This document shows positions 26,842-38,099 of a stretch of DNA of 64,000 nt, piece by piece (position 1 is the stretch's first letter; the number at the start of each line of letters is the position of its first letter). This DNA comes from Kitagawia praeruptora. Lineage: Eukaryota > Streptophyta > Magnoliopsida > Apiales > Apiaceae. The notes below the pieces were generated by a model. The model was not told the origin of the DNA. It saw only the letters and a list, made by a program, of their open reading frames with translations, and did no database searches. The stretch is taken from contig CM075348.1 of assembly GCA_037693485.1 (NCBI GenBank), positions 37,690,501 to 37,754,500 of the forward strand. Reading direction: 5' to 3'. The position numbers and the translations under genes were made by a program.

Positions 26842-27182
26842 AGGTGTACCTCAATACAAAAAATGCTTAAAATACTTGGCTCTATCCAACAAAAAAAAAA
26901 TCACTGTTCACGTGATGACGTGGCAGTGGATTTCACTGGTTAACGGTGTTTCGCACCTTCTTGTACGGCGCTTCGCGCCTTTATCATTCTAAAGTTGTAA
27001 GGAATGACAATCAATGGTAAAGGCAATAGACGATTGACGGGTGTGTCGAGGGCCTTCGGCCCTCATGACTACCTAACTCATCCGTTTACTGTCTTAAATG
27101 CTTCGCATTTCCACGGCAAGATTTTTTTTTTTTGTTGGATAGAGCCAATTATTTTAAGCATCTTTCGTGAAGGTACCCTTGG
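26842..27182. mobile_element. Foldback element with four TTC-loop hairpins
   Basis: Inverted arms at about 26842-26901 and 27119-27182 pair well (core ATTGGCTCTATCCAAC plus A/T tracts). Between them are four short perfect or near-perfect hairpins with a TTC loop: 26945-26957, 26967-26979 (GGCGCTTCGCGCC), 27048-27064 (GAGGGCCTTCGGCCCTC) and 27096-27110 (AAATGCTTCGCATTT). There is no convincing protein. The superfamily is unknown. Confidence 0.65.
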
Positions 27183-27743
27183 CGGGAAACTTAGAATAGA
27201 TGAAATATAATTAATTTAGTGTTAGTTTGTAGTTTGTATTTAAGGATTGGTTTGTATTTGAGCAAAAGCCATATAATTATTTGGAACTATAAATTTATAA
27301 CAATAAGATTATGATAAATCTGTGTCGTTGAATATATATAGAAAATAGTATTATTATGAAAGTGATGCTCCACTATTTCAAATATAATAAAAATTTGTAT
27401 ACAATGTTATTTCGACATAAACTTTTCATCTGTACGGTTGGATTATCAAAAATAATAATAAAATACAAGATTTAAGATGCACTAATAGAGAACTCCTCTA
27501 TAGTGTGTTTTAGAAACTCCATGCACAATGAGATATCATATGTAATGTGTAATGATGGATTAGAAATCAACCACAACTATTCCAGCTTTATCACAAAAAG
27601 GTAAATTAACAAAAATTACTTCTTAAAAAAAAATAAAAAATTGTTAATTGATCTTACCTAAAACCCTCATGTATTAAGTCTCATCATATGATGAGTTTTG
27701 TCGGTCTCATCTTTTGGTGAGTTTCATTTTAATCTTAATTATT
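27183..27743. other. AT-rich intergenic DNA before the LINE
   Basis: No gene or clear repeat is seen. The segment 27744-27792 holds two copies of TATTCTGAGTTTCAAGTTT just before the LINE start codon and may belong to the LINE 5' UTR. Confidence 0.4.
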
Positions 27744-27796
27744 ATATTCTGAGTTTCAAGTTTGTAGTATTGGTATTCTGAGTTTCAAGTTTATTC

Positions 27797-30171
27797 ATGG
27801 CGAGTTCATCACAAGGGAAGAATCTGAATGAGGCGTATACAAATCTTTCTTTGAATAGTGATGATGAGGATGGGCTTATTCTGGAAGATATTCTTGTTAA
27901 TGAGGGTCAAGAAGGGATGGAAAGATGTTTGGTGGGTAGATTTGTATCTAACAGGAAGGTGAATTTCATGGCTATGCAGGACACGTTATCATCGATTTGG
28001 AGACCAGTTAAGGGGGTGTTTATGGAGGAAACTGATAGGGCAAATATGTATCTGTTTAAGTTTTTCCATGATCGTGATATGCAAAGGGTCTTAGAAGATG
28101 GCCCATGGACGTTTAATCAACAAGTTCTGATCGTTAAAAAGTTCAATGCTGAGGAACAGTTGAAGGACATTAACTTATCAGAGTTATTCATGTGGGTTCA
28201 AGTGTATGATGTGCCTATTGGGTTCAAATCAGATTTTGTCTTGAAATCCATAGGTAATTTCGTAGGGAAAATATATAGAGTCAGATCCAAAAAATTTCAA
28301 AGGCATGTTCAAGAACTATCTAAGAATCAGGGTTGCCATTGATATTTCTCGTCCACTGAAGAGTCAAATGCGTATCAAAAAACCTGGGGGGGAATGGTTA
28401 TGGATTCAATTTAAGTTTGGAAGGCTTCCTTCTTTCTGCTTTTATTGTGGGAAGATTGGTCATACTGAAAAGTTCTGTGAGGACTTATTTGATAATCCTC
28501 AGGCACAGGGAGTGAGGAAGTATGATAGTTCTTTACGTGCATCTTTCAGGAACCATGATTTTATTAAAGGAAATCAATGGTTAAGGGGGGTAGATGGGAC
28601 AGTGTTGAAAGTAACAAAGGAGAATGATAAGGAGATGGACGATGGAACAATGGAGATTCACAGAGAGGAGAGTAGCGAAAATCATGCAAGAGATTATGGT
28701 AATCTCAAAAAATTAGGAGAGGTGGTAACATCGAACGTGAATTGTGGAGGGGATTTAGCTAAGGTGGTTAATATTGTGGAGCCAAGAAATTTAGAAATTT
28801 TGAACGGGAGGCGGGAAAAAGAGTTTGTGGACATAGAGACAGCTGGCTTATCTATTATGGATCCTAAAAGACGTAGAGTGAATGACCCATTGACGGAGAG
28901 GCCCAATAACAATTCAAGTACTGAAGACGATATTATGACAGAGTCTCAGGTGGATGACAAAAATGTTCCAAAAAAACGTGGAGAAGGCGGGCTCTATAAT
29001 AGGGGTCCGCCTAGCATTATGAGTACTTTGAGTTGGAATTGCCATGGGCTTGGGACCCCATGGGCCGTTCAATTCCTTAAGGAGTCTATACTCCAAAAGA
29101 ATCCCAATTACGTGTTTTTAAGTGAGACTTTATGTAAGAAAGATAGAACGGAGAAAGTCAGAGATATGATTGGTTTTGAGGGAGCGTGTACGGTAGAAGC
29201 ACAGGGACACAGTGGAGGTTTAGTTTTGTTTTGGAGGAATAAGGATGATGTTACAGTTCAGTCATATAGCAAGAATCATATAGATGTTGTAGTGGAAGTT
29301 CAGGGGAAGGTCAAATATAGGTTGACAGGATTTTATGGGGAACCAGACAGAGCGAAGAGACATGAAACCTGGGATCTTATTCGTAGATTACACACTCAAT
29401 CTTCTTTGCCTTGGTGTCTAATTGGTGACCTGAATAATATTTTGAAGCAAGAAGAAATGCGTGGAGGTCGCCCGTATCCATCTTGGTTGATTCAGGGTTT
29501 TCAACAGGTAATCGATGACTGTGATTTGAATGATATGGAAATTGTAGGATACCCGTATCCTTGGGAGAGAGGGCAGAATACGACAGAGTGGATAGAAATC
29601 AGGTTGGACAGAGCTCTTGTTTCAAATAGCTTTATGCATCATTTTGCAGAAGCTAAGCTTATAAATATGGAAATTTCCACTTCTGACCATAGTCCTATAC
29701 TACTTGAACCTTCTGTGGTCTCTCATACAGGTGAAAATTCTGAGGTTTGAAAATGCTTGGCTGAGGGATCCTATGTGCAGGAAGATTGTAGAAGATTCAT
29801 GGAAGTTGGCTGAGGGCAAATCTTTTCAAGAGAAAATTGATTGTTGTTTGGCAGTGTTGGTTAAGTGGGGGAAAGAAATCACAGGAAGCTTTAAGACTCG
29901 TATTAATCAGTGCAAAAAAATGATGAGAGCTTTGAAAGGGATAAAGGATCCAAATTCTACTCAGGTTTATAAAGATGCAGCTAGAAGATTAACAGAAATT
30001 TATAATGATCAAGAGGTGTTTTGGAGACAGAGATGCAAGCAACTATGGCTTCGTGAGGGCGATTCTAATAGTAAGTTCTTTCATATTGCTACCAAGGCTC
30101 GTCGTAAACTTAATAAGATCAGTACGTTGGCCAATAAGGAAGGTGTTCAGGTTGGTTGGGACGATGGGCTT
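27797..30171 (+). pseudogene. LINE gag-like region and endonuclease (upstream part)
   Basis: 27797-28342 encodes a DUF4283-type gag-like domain. After a frameshift near 28300, 28305-29750 carries a zinc knuckle (CFYCGKIGHTEKFC) and an apurinic-type endonuclease with the expected catalytic blocks (SWNCHGLG, FLSET, GDLNNIL, SDHSPILL). Another frameshift near 29730 leads to 29704-30171, the linker before reverse transcriptase. The gag-like and endonuclease parts lie in one continuous frame, unlike the two-ORF animal L1. Translation stops where the copia LTR begins. Confidence 0.88.
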
Positions 30172-31468
30172 TGTTAGTTACAGAGGCATGCCTGTATACA
30201 TCTAATAACAAGCCTAATTGTTTGTAATGCTTTGCATTACTTACATGACCTCTTAACTGAGGGAACCTCTAGTTGTAGAGTTTCTGTTTGTATTGTACTT
30301 GTAGTAGGCATCAAATCCTAGTTGTGTAACTGTACTTATAGAGTCTAGAATAATGCTTGAAAGAAGTTCCAAGGTTCATGCCTCAAGCAAGAAGATAAAG
30401 ACTGTCAAATAATCACAGTTGGGATTTGAAGAAATGAAGAATTTGCCTAAGTACCAATTCGAGAAGTATATTTGTCTATTCGATAAGTCCAGCATTCGAG
30501 AAGTCAGGGATTCGATATCTCAAGACACTATTCGATATCTCTGAATACACTGTTCGATATCTCATTCGATATCTCAGAGATTCGATATGTCTATGTACTC
30601 TATTCGAGAACTCAGGAAGTCAACAAGTCAAAGTAGTATTCGAGTTCTCAAGGAGTCAACAAGTCAAAGTTCCATTCGATATCTCAAGGACACAGAAAGC
30701 TATTCGATATCTCAAGGATTCGACAAGTCAAGTGTTCTATTTGACAACTCAAGGAATCCTGAAGAAAAGAGCTATTCGAGAAGTAATTCGATATGTCAAT
30801 ATAACAGTGTTCGAGAACTCAGAGTTATCGATCAAGTCAATTCTAGTTCTCGAATCAACTACTTAGTCACTTCTCGAATACATTCTTGGAGACAAAGTAC
30901 TGAAGAAATTGTACAAGTTAGAAACCTGCAACAAGCCAATGCACTTTATGGACCACAATATGTAACGTGCTCAGGAAAGCCTACAAGGAAGCTTGGAGAG
31001 ATATAGAAGAGACAAGGGGCTAAAGAAGTGGATCTGAACAGGCTTTGCAAAGTCAAATCTGTAACCGTTTGGACACTTACTCAAAAAGGATAGACAGACT
31101 AGAAAGTAATTTGTTCAGCTACCTTATTTGTAGTAAGTAGGGTGTATCCATGTTCTATAAGGTTACAGCCTCACTTCCTTAGTCATTAACTTTGTAACTT
31201 TGTGAGTCAAGTTTTTTATACACTACAATTTGTATCTCTCTGAGAAAAACGAAGCTGAGAATACTATCATTTGTATTCAAAGATTGTAGCAACCTTTATC
31301 TAATAATACATTAGATTAAAGTGATACTGTGTCTTGTGTTGTTCTTTATCCGCACCTTCACTTCTGCACACACAAACACTTATTTGCTACATAGACTCTA
31401 GCCAAAGAAAAGTTCAAGAATCCATTCACCCCCCCTCTGTATTCTTTTATCGTATTCAATACTCAACA
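30172..31468 (+). repeat. 5' LTR of the copia element
   Basis: It begins TGTTAGTTACAGAGGC and ends ACTCAACA, 1297 bp. A TATA-like box (TTTATACAC) is near 31216. The central part (30455-30880) is built of ATTCGATATCTC and ATTCGAGAACTC-type motifs. Confidence 0.93.
30458..30878 (+). promoter_or_regulatory. Cluster of seven TTCnnGAA (heat-shock-element-like) motifs in the LTR
   Basis: Perfect TTCGAGAA occurs at 30458, 30495, 30603, 30775 and 30810, and TTCTCGAA at 30847 and 30871. This is the core of the plant heat-shock element nTTCnnGAAn. The same array recurs in the 3' LTR from 43311. It lies a few hundred bases upstream of the LTR TATA-like box. Binding by heat-shock factors is inference; heat-responsive copia elements with such sites (ONSEN) are known. 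Confidence 0.6.
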
Positions 31469-31470
31469 AG

Positions 31471-31482
31471 TGGTATCAGAGC
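31471..31482 (+). promoter_or_regulatory. Primer binding site (initiator Met-tRNA type)
   Basis: TGGTATCAGAGC lies two bases after the 5' LTR, the usual copia/Sirevirus primer site complementary to the initiator methionine tRNA. Confidence 0.9.
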
Positions 31483-31513
31483 GGGCTGTTTATTCAAAAA
31501 CAGAAAAACGATC

Positions 31514-33085
31514 ATGAGTTCGAATACACCAAAGACTACAGGAATGGTGAAAGTCCCTAAGTTTGACAAAGATAACTTCAACCTCTGGAAGATAAAGATG
31601 ATGTTGTTCATCAAAGCCTCTCATCCTTTGTATCCTGAGATTCTTAAGAATGGTCCTTTTGTTCCACAACAAGAGATACCAGAGAAGACTGTTGGAACCA
31701 CAACTATCCCAAGATCTTATGAGGCCAAGGATCCATCAAAATGGACAGAATCAGAAAGGGAGAAGGTTGCTCTTGACAGCCACCTCATGTTGCTTATCAT
31801 TGATTCCATGGACATGTCAATGTTTGAAAACATTGCATCATGTACATCTGCCAAAGAAATGTGGGATCACATTGAGGTGTTGTGTGAAGGAACTGATGAG
31901 GTTAAGGAAAACAAGAAACAGATACTGGTCACACAGTATGAGGCTTTCATGGCACAGTCCAAGGAAAGCATTACTGAGATGTTTGAGAGATTTCACAAGC
32001 TAGTTACTGAGTTGCAGATGAATGGCAAGGTTTACAGTACCAAGGAGTTAAACATGAAGTTTCTGCTATCCTCACCAAACCATCTGGAGCAAAGGGTCAT
32101 TTCTCTAAGGGAAAGAGATTTGAACAAAGTTACATATGATGTGCTCTATGAAGTTTTAAAAACTCATGAGCTTGAGTTGCTTCAGAAAAGGGCTATCCAA
32201 GCCAATCAAGGCAGAATGGTAAACACATCATGTGCCTTGATTGTCAACAAATCTATTCAAGACCTAGAAGCATCCACAAGCCAGTTAAGGATAGAGGAGG
32301 TAGTAGAAGAGGAAGAAACTGAACCTGAGGTAAGTGAACCTGTTGAGGAGAAAGAGGAAGAAGAGTTTTACACTCTTGAAGAACTAGATGGGATGGAAAA
32401 CACTTCATATGCTTTCATGGCCAGAAAATTTCCAAACATCAGATTCAAAAGGAATCAACCCTTCAAACCCAAAACCCAAAACCATTCATTCAACAAAAGC
32501 AAGGCACCTGTGAAACCAAACAAGAATAAGTTTAAAACCAGCCATGTGGATAGGTCATTTGTAAGGTGCTATAGATGCAATGACCTAGGGCATTTTGCCA
32601 GTAAATGCAAGAAGCCTAAAAAGAAGGATAGAGATTATCTTGAGCTTGAAGCTAAGTATGAGGCCCTTCTAAAAAAGCAGACACAAGGTAAGGCCTACAT
32701 AGCTGAAGGGAAGTGTTGGGATGATTCTGACAGTGATGGAGAGGAGCAAGAATTCTGCAATTATGCCTTGATGGCCAATTCCAAGGATGACACATCTCCA
32801 TCAGACCCTCAGGTACCATCTCTCACTACTATAGACATGTCTGTTTCAGAGTATAAATGCATGATTGAACAACTATCTGTTGAAATGTTTAACATTCATA
32901 CTAGTATGACTGCTGGTAATGAAGAGATTGCTAAACTGTCTACTAGAAATGAAATATTAACCAAAAAGAATGAGGAACTTGAGCTAACTGCTATGCAAGT
33001 GGAAAACCTTAAGAAAGAAGTTGAATATCTAAAGAATAAGGTTTTGTGTGCTAGTCAGGTTGAAAAGGCTCTTAGGATGAATTAG
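31514..33085 (+). pseudogene. Copia gag (first part, frameshifted at its end)
   Basis: The start at 31514 (MSSNTPKTTGMVKVPKFDKD) lies just after the primer site; an upstream Met in the same frame falls in the LTR and is unlikely. It has a UBN2/DUF4219-type capsid region (FNLWKIKMMLFIKA, KEMWDHIEVLCEGT), an acidic stretch, and a zinc knuckle CYRCNDLGHFASKC near 32570. A coiled coil follows. The frame ends at a TAG at 33083-33085, and similarity continues in another frame, consistent with a one-base loss just before it. Confidence 0.85.
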
Positions 33086-33132
33086 CTGAAAATGAATTCA
33101 AACTAAAAACTTTCAAGAAATCACCTGGTCTA

Positions 33133-34014
33133 GTGAAATCCTACTGTGAGAAAATTGAAGCAAAACCCAAGGCTGCTATTGGACTTGATTATGACACTCT
33201 TAAACAGAGAAAAAGCTATGATATCATTGAAGATGACACAGTTGTTCATGAGGAAGTGCCTCACATTTTGAAAAAGACTGAAAATCCAATTTTTAAGGAA
33301 CCAACATTTGAAATTGATGAGGATGCCTTACTCATCAAACAAATGTTGAATGATGAGGATGAGGCACAATCAAATGAACAACAAGCATCTTCTAAGAGTG
33401 AGAGTGTCAAGTCAAAAGCCAAGGAGCCAGTAGTTGATAGGCCAAGACCTAAGAAGTTTGTTAAGTTTGTTTCAGCTGGGAAGAGTGAATCGGAAAAGAA
33501 AGTGACTAAGAAGAAACAGAACAGAAATGGCAAGTTAGGGATTAACAAAGATAACAACTATGCTTATATGCCTAATGCCCCTAGGAAAACTTGTCAGAAC
33601 TGTTTCAGTACCAATCATTTAACTCATGCATGCAAGAAACCTGCTGGTAGTGTATCTAAACCTTTCTATGATTGTTCTGTGCCTATAAGACATAGAGATG
33701 CACCATTTTGTGATAAATTTGACTGTATGCCATGCAATATGAATGTTATGACTAGTTATTTCAATCTGAGAAGGCAATTCATTGATGGTTGTATCAGTCA
33801 CAATTCTCACACACACTACACCAGGTCAAAGTCTTCGAGTCCTCCTAAAGCTAGGAAGGTACCTCTGTCACCTAAGTCTGAAACCTCAGGTTCCAAGACT
33901 TCTAACAGTGACAAGAAGACTAATGCCAAGAAAGTTGACAAGCATGTTGTTTATGATAAAACTGTTTCTAAGTCACATGGACCCAAACTTGTTTGGGTAC
34001 CAAAGGAAAAGTAA
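33133..34014 (+). pseudogene. Copia gag continuation with second zinc-knuckle-like motif
   Basis: This Lys/Ser-rich, acidic segment is in a different frame from the upstream gag. It has a CQNCFSTNHLTHAC motif near 33595 and basic blocks. A further frame change near 34010 leads into the protease. A large gag with extra domains is a known Sirevirus trait. Confidence 0.7.
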
Positions 34015-35300
34015 TACCTTTGTGTTTGCAGGGCAAAGAAAGTGAAAAGAAGGTCATGTGGATTTTGGACAGTGGATGCTCAAATCATATGACTGGTGAT
34101 ATGGCCCTGCTATCACAATATGAGGAAAAGGCTGGCCCAATGGTTGCTTTTGGAGATGACAGCATGGGTAACACATTGGTATATGGCAAGTTGAAAGTTG
34201 GTAATGTCATCATTGAAGATGTAGCACTAGTCAAGGGGCTCAAGCATAATCTGCTAAGTGTTGGTCAGTTTACTGATAGGGGATTCAAGGTGGATTTTGA
34301 CAAAGATGAATGTTTGATCACCCACAAGAAGACTGGTGATTTTGCTCTATCTGGAGTAAGGAAGGGAAGCCTGTTTGTAGCTAATATGGATTCTGCAAAC
34401 AAGGACAAAATTTGTTACTTCTACTCAAAAGCATCAAATGAAGATTGTTGGCTGTGGCACAAGAAACTATCACACCTGAACTTCAAAGCCATTAATTCTC
34501 TAGTCAAAAGAGAGTTAGTGAGAGGCATGCCCACATTTGAATTCTGTCAAGAAGGATTGTGTGAGGCTTGTCAAAAAGGAAAGATGAAAAGATCAAGCCA
34601 CAAGACAAAGACAGTGACATCTATAACCAAGCCCCTACAACTCATTCATATGGATTTGTTTGGGCCTGTCAATATTATGTCACTAGGAAGAAAGAAGTAT
34701 GCCTTGGTGATGGTTGATGATTTTACAAGGTATACATGGGTGGAATTTCTAGCATCAAAAGATGAGGCTCCACAAGTAATCATTGAGCATATAAAGAAAG
34801 TTGACAAGGAAGCAAAGGCCAACAATGCAAGTGTGATTGCACTGAGAAGTGATAATGGAACAGAGTTCAGAAATGTCATACTTGAAGCATTCTGTAAAGA
34901 GAATGGCATTTCTCAGCAATTCTCAGCCCCAAGGACTCCACAACAAAATGGAGTTGTTGAGAGGAAGAATAGAACTCTAATTGAGGCTGCTAGAATAATG
35001 TTACTTGATGCAAAAATGCCTACATGTTTTTGGGCTGAGGCTGTGAGCACTGCATGCTATATCCAGAACAGAACCCTCATCAACAAAAACACTGGAAAGA
35101 CACCTTATAACTTGATGACTGGAAAGAAGCCTACTCTAAAGTATGTTCATACTTTTGGAAGCAAATGTTTTGTATTGAAGGATAATTCTGAATATGTTGG
35201 AAAATTTGATGCAAAAGCATTTGAAGGAATTTTTCTTGGCTACTCTATGGAAAGAATTGTATACAAGGTTTATGTCATCAGTCAAAAGAAAGTTATGTAA
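33993..35300 (+). pseudogene. Copia protease and integrase
   Basis: The aspartic protease motif ILDSGCSNHMTGD is near 34060. GAG-pre-integrase and HHCC residues (WHKKLSHLN, CEACQKGKM) lie at about 34450-34590. The integrase core is at 34640-35000 with DLFGPV, LRSDNGTEF and PQQNGVVERKNRT. The frame ends at a TAA (35298-35300) that separates it from the reverse transcriptase in the same frame, a single nonsense change. Confidence 0.88.
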
Positions 35301-35309
35301 AGCACAGAT

Positions 35310-37265
35310 GTGACATTTGATGACAGCAAACTACCTGGACTAGAAGAAGCCAATGATGAAGATAAAGATCCATTGAAGTTTGATAATCTAGATGATTCTG
35401 ATGAAGAGACTGAAACTGAAGTTGAAACTCGAGTTCAACAAACTCAAGTGAATGATGATACAAGAGAAGAATTTGTGCCAATCAATAGTGAAGAAACAAG
35501 CATCCAAGACACACCTGTGAGTAGTGGCAACTTCACAGGGGGAGGAAATGAGAATGACCATGATGTGGATGATGAAGCAACATCAAGAATGAGAAATCAG
35601 GCTGAGCACTCAAGGAAATGGGATAGATCACACACTGCAGAGCAAATCATTGGAGATCCTAATGCAGGAGTAAGGACTAGGAGAGCAACTCAGAATGAGT
35701 GCCTCTATGGTTGTTTTCTATCACAAGTTGAGCCTAAGAAACTTGATGATGCACTGTTGGATCCAGATTGGATTATTGCTATGCAAGAGGAGTTGAATCA
35801 ATTTGAAAGGAACAAAGTATGGGAACTTGTGCCTGCACCAAAGAACAGAACCATTGTTGGAACAAAATGGGTTCTAAAGAATAAGATGGATGAAGATGGT
35901 GTAATTATAAGGAACAAAGCAAGGTTGGTTGCAAAAGGATACTCTCAACAGGAAGGCATTGATTATGATGAGACATTTGCTCCTGTTGCTATATTGGAAG
36001 CCATCAGAATATTCTTGGCATTTGCTGCTCATTTAAACTTTAAAGTATATCAAATGGATGTCAAAAGTGCATTTCTGAATGGAGAGTTGGAAGAAGAAGT
36101 TTATGTGCAACAACCACCTGGTTTTGAGGATCCACGCTTCCCAGAATTTGTCTACAGATTGCTTAAGGCATTGTATGGACTTAAACAGGCTCCAAGAGCA
36201 TGGTATGATACTTTATCACAATTTCTTCTTGAGAATCAATTCACTAGAGGCACACTGGACAAGACATTGTTTTACAAGAAGCATGGTGATGATCTTATCT
36301 TAGTTCAGATCTATGTGGATGATATCATTTTTGGTTCTACAAATGAGAAGCTGTGTGAGAAATTTTCTAAACTCATGCAGAGCAGATATGAGATGAGTAT
36401 GATGGGAGAGTTGACATTCTTTCTTGGGTTGCAAGTCAGTCAAAGGAAGGATGGTATCTTTATCAGTCAGACCAAGTATATCAAGAATTTATTGAAGAAG
36501 TTTGACTTGGAAGATTGCTCACCTGCAAAGACACCCATGGCCACTGCTACTAAATTCGATGAAGATGCTAAAGGCAAGAAGGTAGATATCTCAGTCTACA
36601 GAGGCATGGTTGGTTCTCTACTCTATCTCACTGCAAGTAGGCCAGACATCATGTTTGCTACATGCTTGTGTGCAAGGTTTCAATCAAATCCAAAAGAATC
36701 ACATTTGGTTGCTATAAAAAGGATCTTTAGATATCTGAAGGGCACTCCAAACTTGGGACTATGGTATCCTAAGGACATAGGGTTCAATCTGGTTGGTTAT
36801 TCTGATGTTGATTATGCTGGATGCAGAGTGGATAGGAAAAGCACCTCAGGCAGCTGCCAGTTTCTTGGACAAAGGTTAGTCTCTTGGTATAGCAAAAAAC
36901 AACAATCTGTGTCAACTTCTACAGCTGAGGCTGAATACATAGCTGCTGGAAGTTGCTGTGCTCAAGTGCTTTGGATTAGAAATCAACTTAGAGATTATGG
37001 ACTTGTGTTGGAAAGAATTCCAATCATGTGTGACAGCACAAGTGCAATCTCTATAGTTGTCAATCCTGTCAATCATTCTAGGACAAAGCACATTGACATC
37101 AGATATCATTTCATAAGGGAACATGCAACTAATGGAACCATTGAGTTGCATTTTGTTTCTACAGACAAACAACTAGCTGATATATTCACTAAGCCATTAG
37201 ATGAAGCCACCTTCACAAGGTTGGTTAGTGAGATTGGAATACTGAATTCTTCAGATTCTGGCTAG
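35310..37265 (+). pseudogene. Copia reverse transcriptase and RNase H
   Basis: It is in the same frame as the integrase segment after one stop. Reverse transcriptase blocks include TKWVLKNKMDEDG, DETFAPVA, QMDVKSAFLNGELEEEVYV, and the catalytic YVDDIIFGS near 36310. RNase H shows GYSDVDYAGCRVDRKSTSG, STAEAEYIA and KHIDIRYHFIREH and ends DIFTKPLD. The domain itself has no further stop. Confidence 0.9.
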
Positions 37266-37598
37266 GTGAATACATCATATAGATTGTTGCAGCAGTAAAC
37301 ACTTACTTTATCTAAATTCTTAATATTTTTGGAGTAAGTATTGGCTGAAATATGATTTATAAATATTTCAAATCTGTTGCATATTTGGAAAATCATATTC
37401 TCTTGTTAACTTGAAATTTCTATGAAATTTTGAGAAAATCACTGTTTAATTTGCTAGAATATTCGTGAATGAATATGGCTGGTAAATTTTGAAAAGATAG
37501 TGAAAATTGAGTTTCTATGAGTATAATTCGACAAGTCAGACTTCTCAAGTGATTCACTATTCGACATCTCTAACAAGTCTCTTTAGAGCACTCTCGAG

Positions 37599-37906
37599 TT
37601 CTCGAATAGAGTCTTTTAGAGTTCTCGAATAGAGGTTTCCTTGACTTCTCGAATATAGTGTTTTAGTTCTCGATTGACTGAGTTCTCGAATACTATATTT
37701 GAGTTCTCGAATCATTTGAAAAGGCTGATTTCTCACTGAATTTTAACCGATTTTGGATTTTTATTCAGAATTACTCATAAAAACATATTTTACCTAATTT
37801 AGATTTATTTCTAAGTTAGATAACTGCCAGCTGTGAGCTACAACCTACTTGAGTTATCGAATAAGCCTTTCTTGACTTCTCGAATAGTTGTTTTCTACTT
37901 CTCGAA
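37599..37906 (+). repeat. Second array of TTCTCGAA motifs between pol and the extra frame
   Basis: TTCTCGAA occurs at 37599, 37622, 37646, 37683, 37704, 37877 and 37899. All are within AGTTCTCGAATA-type repeats, the inverse of the LTR motif ATTCGAGAACT. The array precedes the start of the 38100 frame by about 200 bases. Confidence 0.75.
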
Positions 37907-38099
37907 TGCCTGACTTGTCGATACAGAGCATACATCTAATCGACAATTCAAGTACTTCATACTTTTACAACTTCACATCTATTCGATTCATTTCATTCGA
38001 TTTCTCAAGCATCCAAACTCCCAAAACCTCTGAAACCCTAACTGCAAAAGCTAAATTTCTTCTTCAACCTTCGTTTTCTTCTCTCTCTCTCACACACAA

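Noticed and set aside
26945..27110. Bacterial-type terminators or a transferred bacterial segment
   Set aside because: The TTC-loop hairpins look like terminators singly, but they lie inside a foldback transposable element with A/T-rich arms, without genes.
30587..31006. 139-codon frame in the copia LTR (also 43440-43859)
   Set aside because: It is built from the repeated ATTCGAGAACTC/ATTCGATATCTC words of the LTR. It stays open because the repeats lack stops in that frame, not because it looks like a protein.
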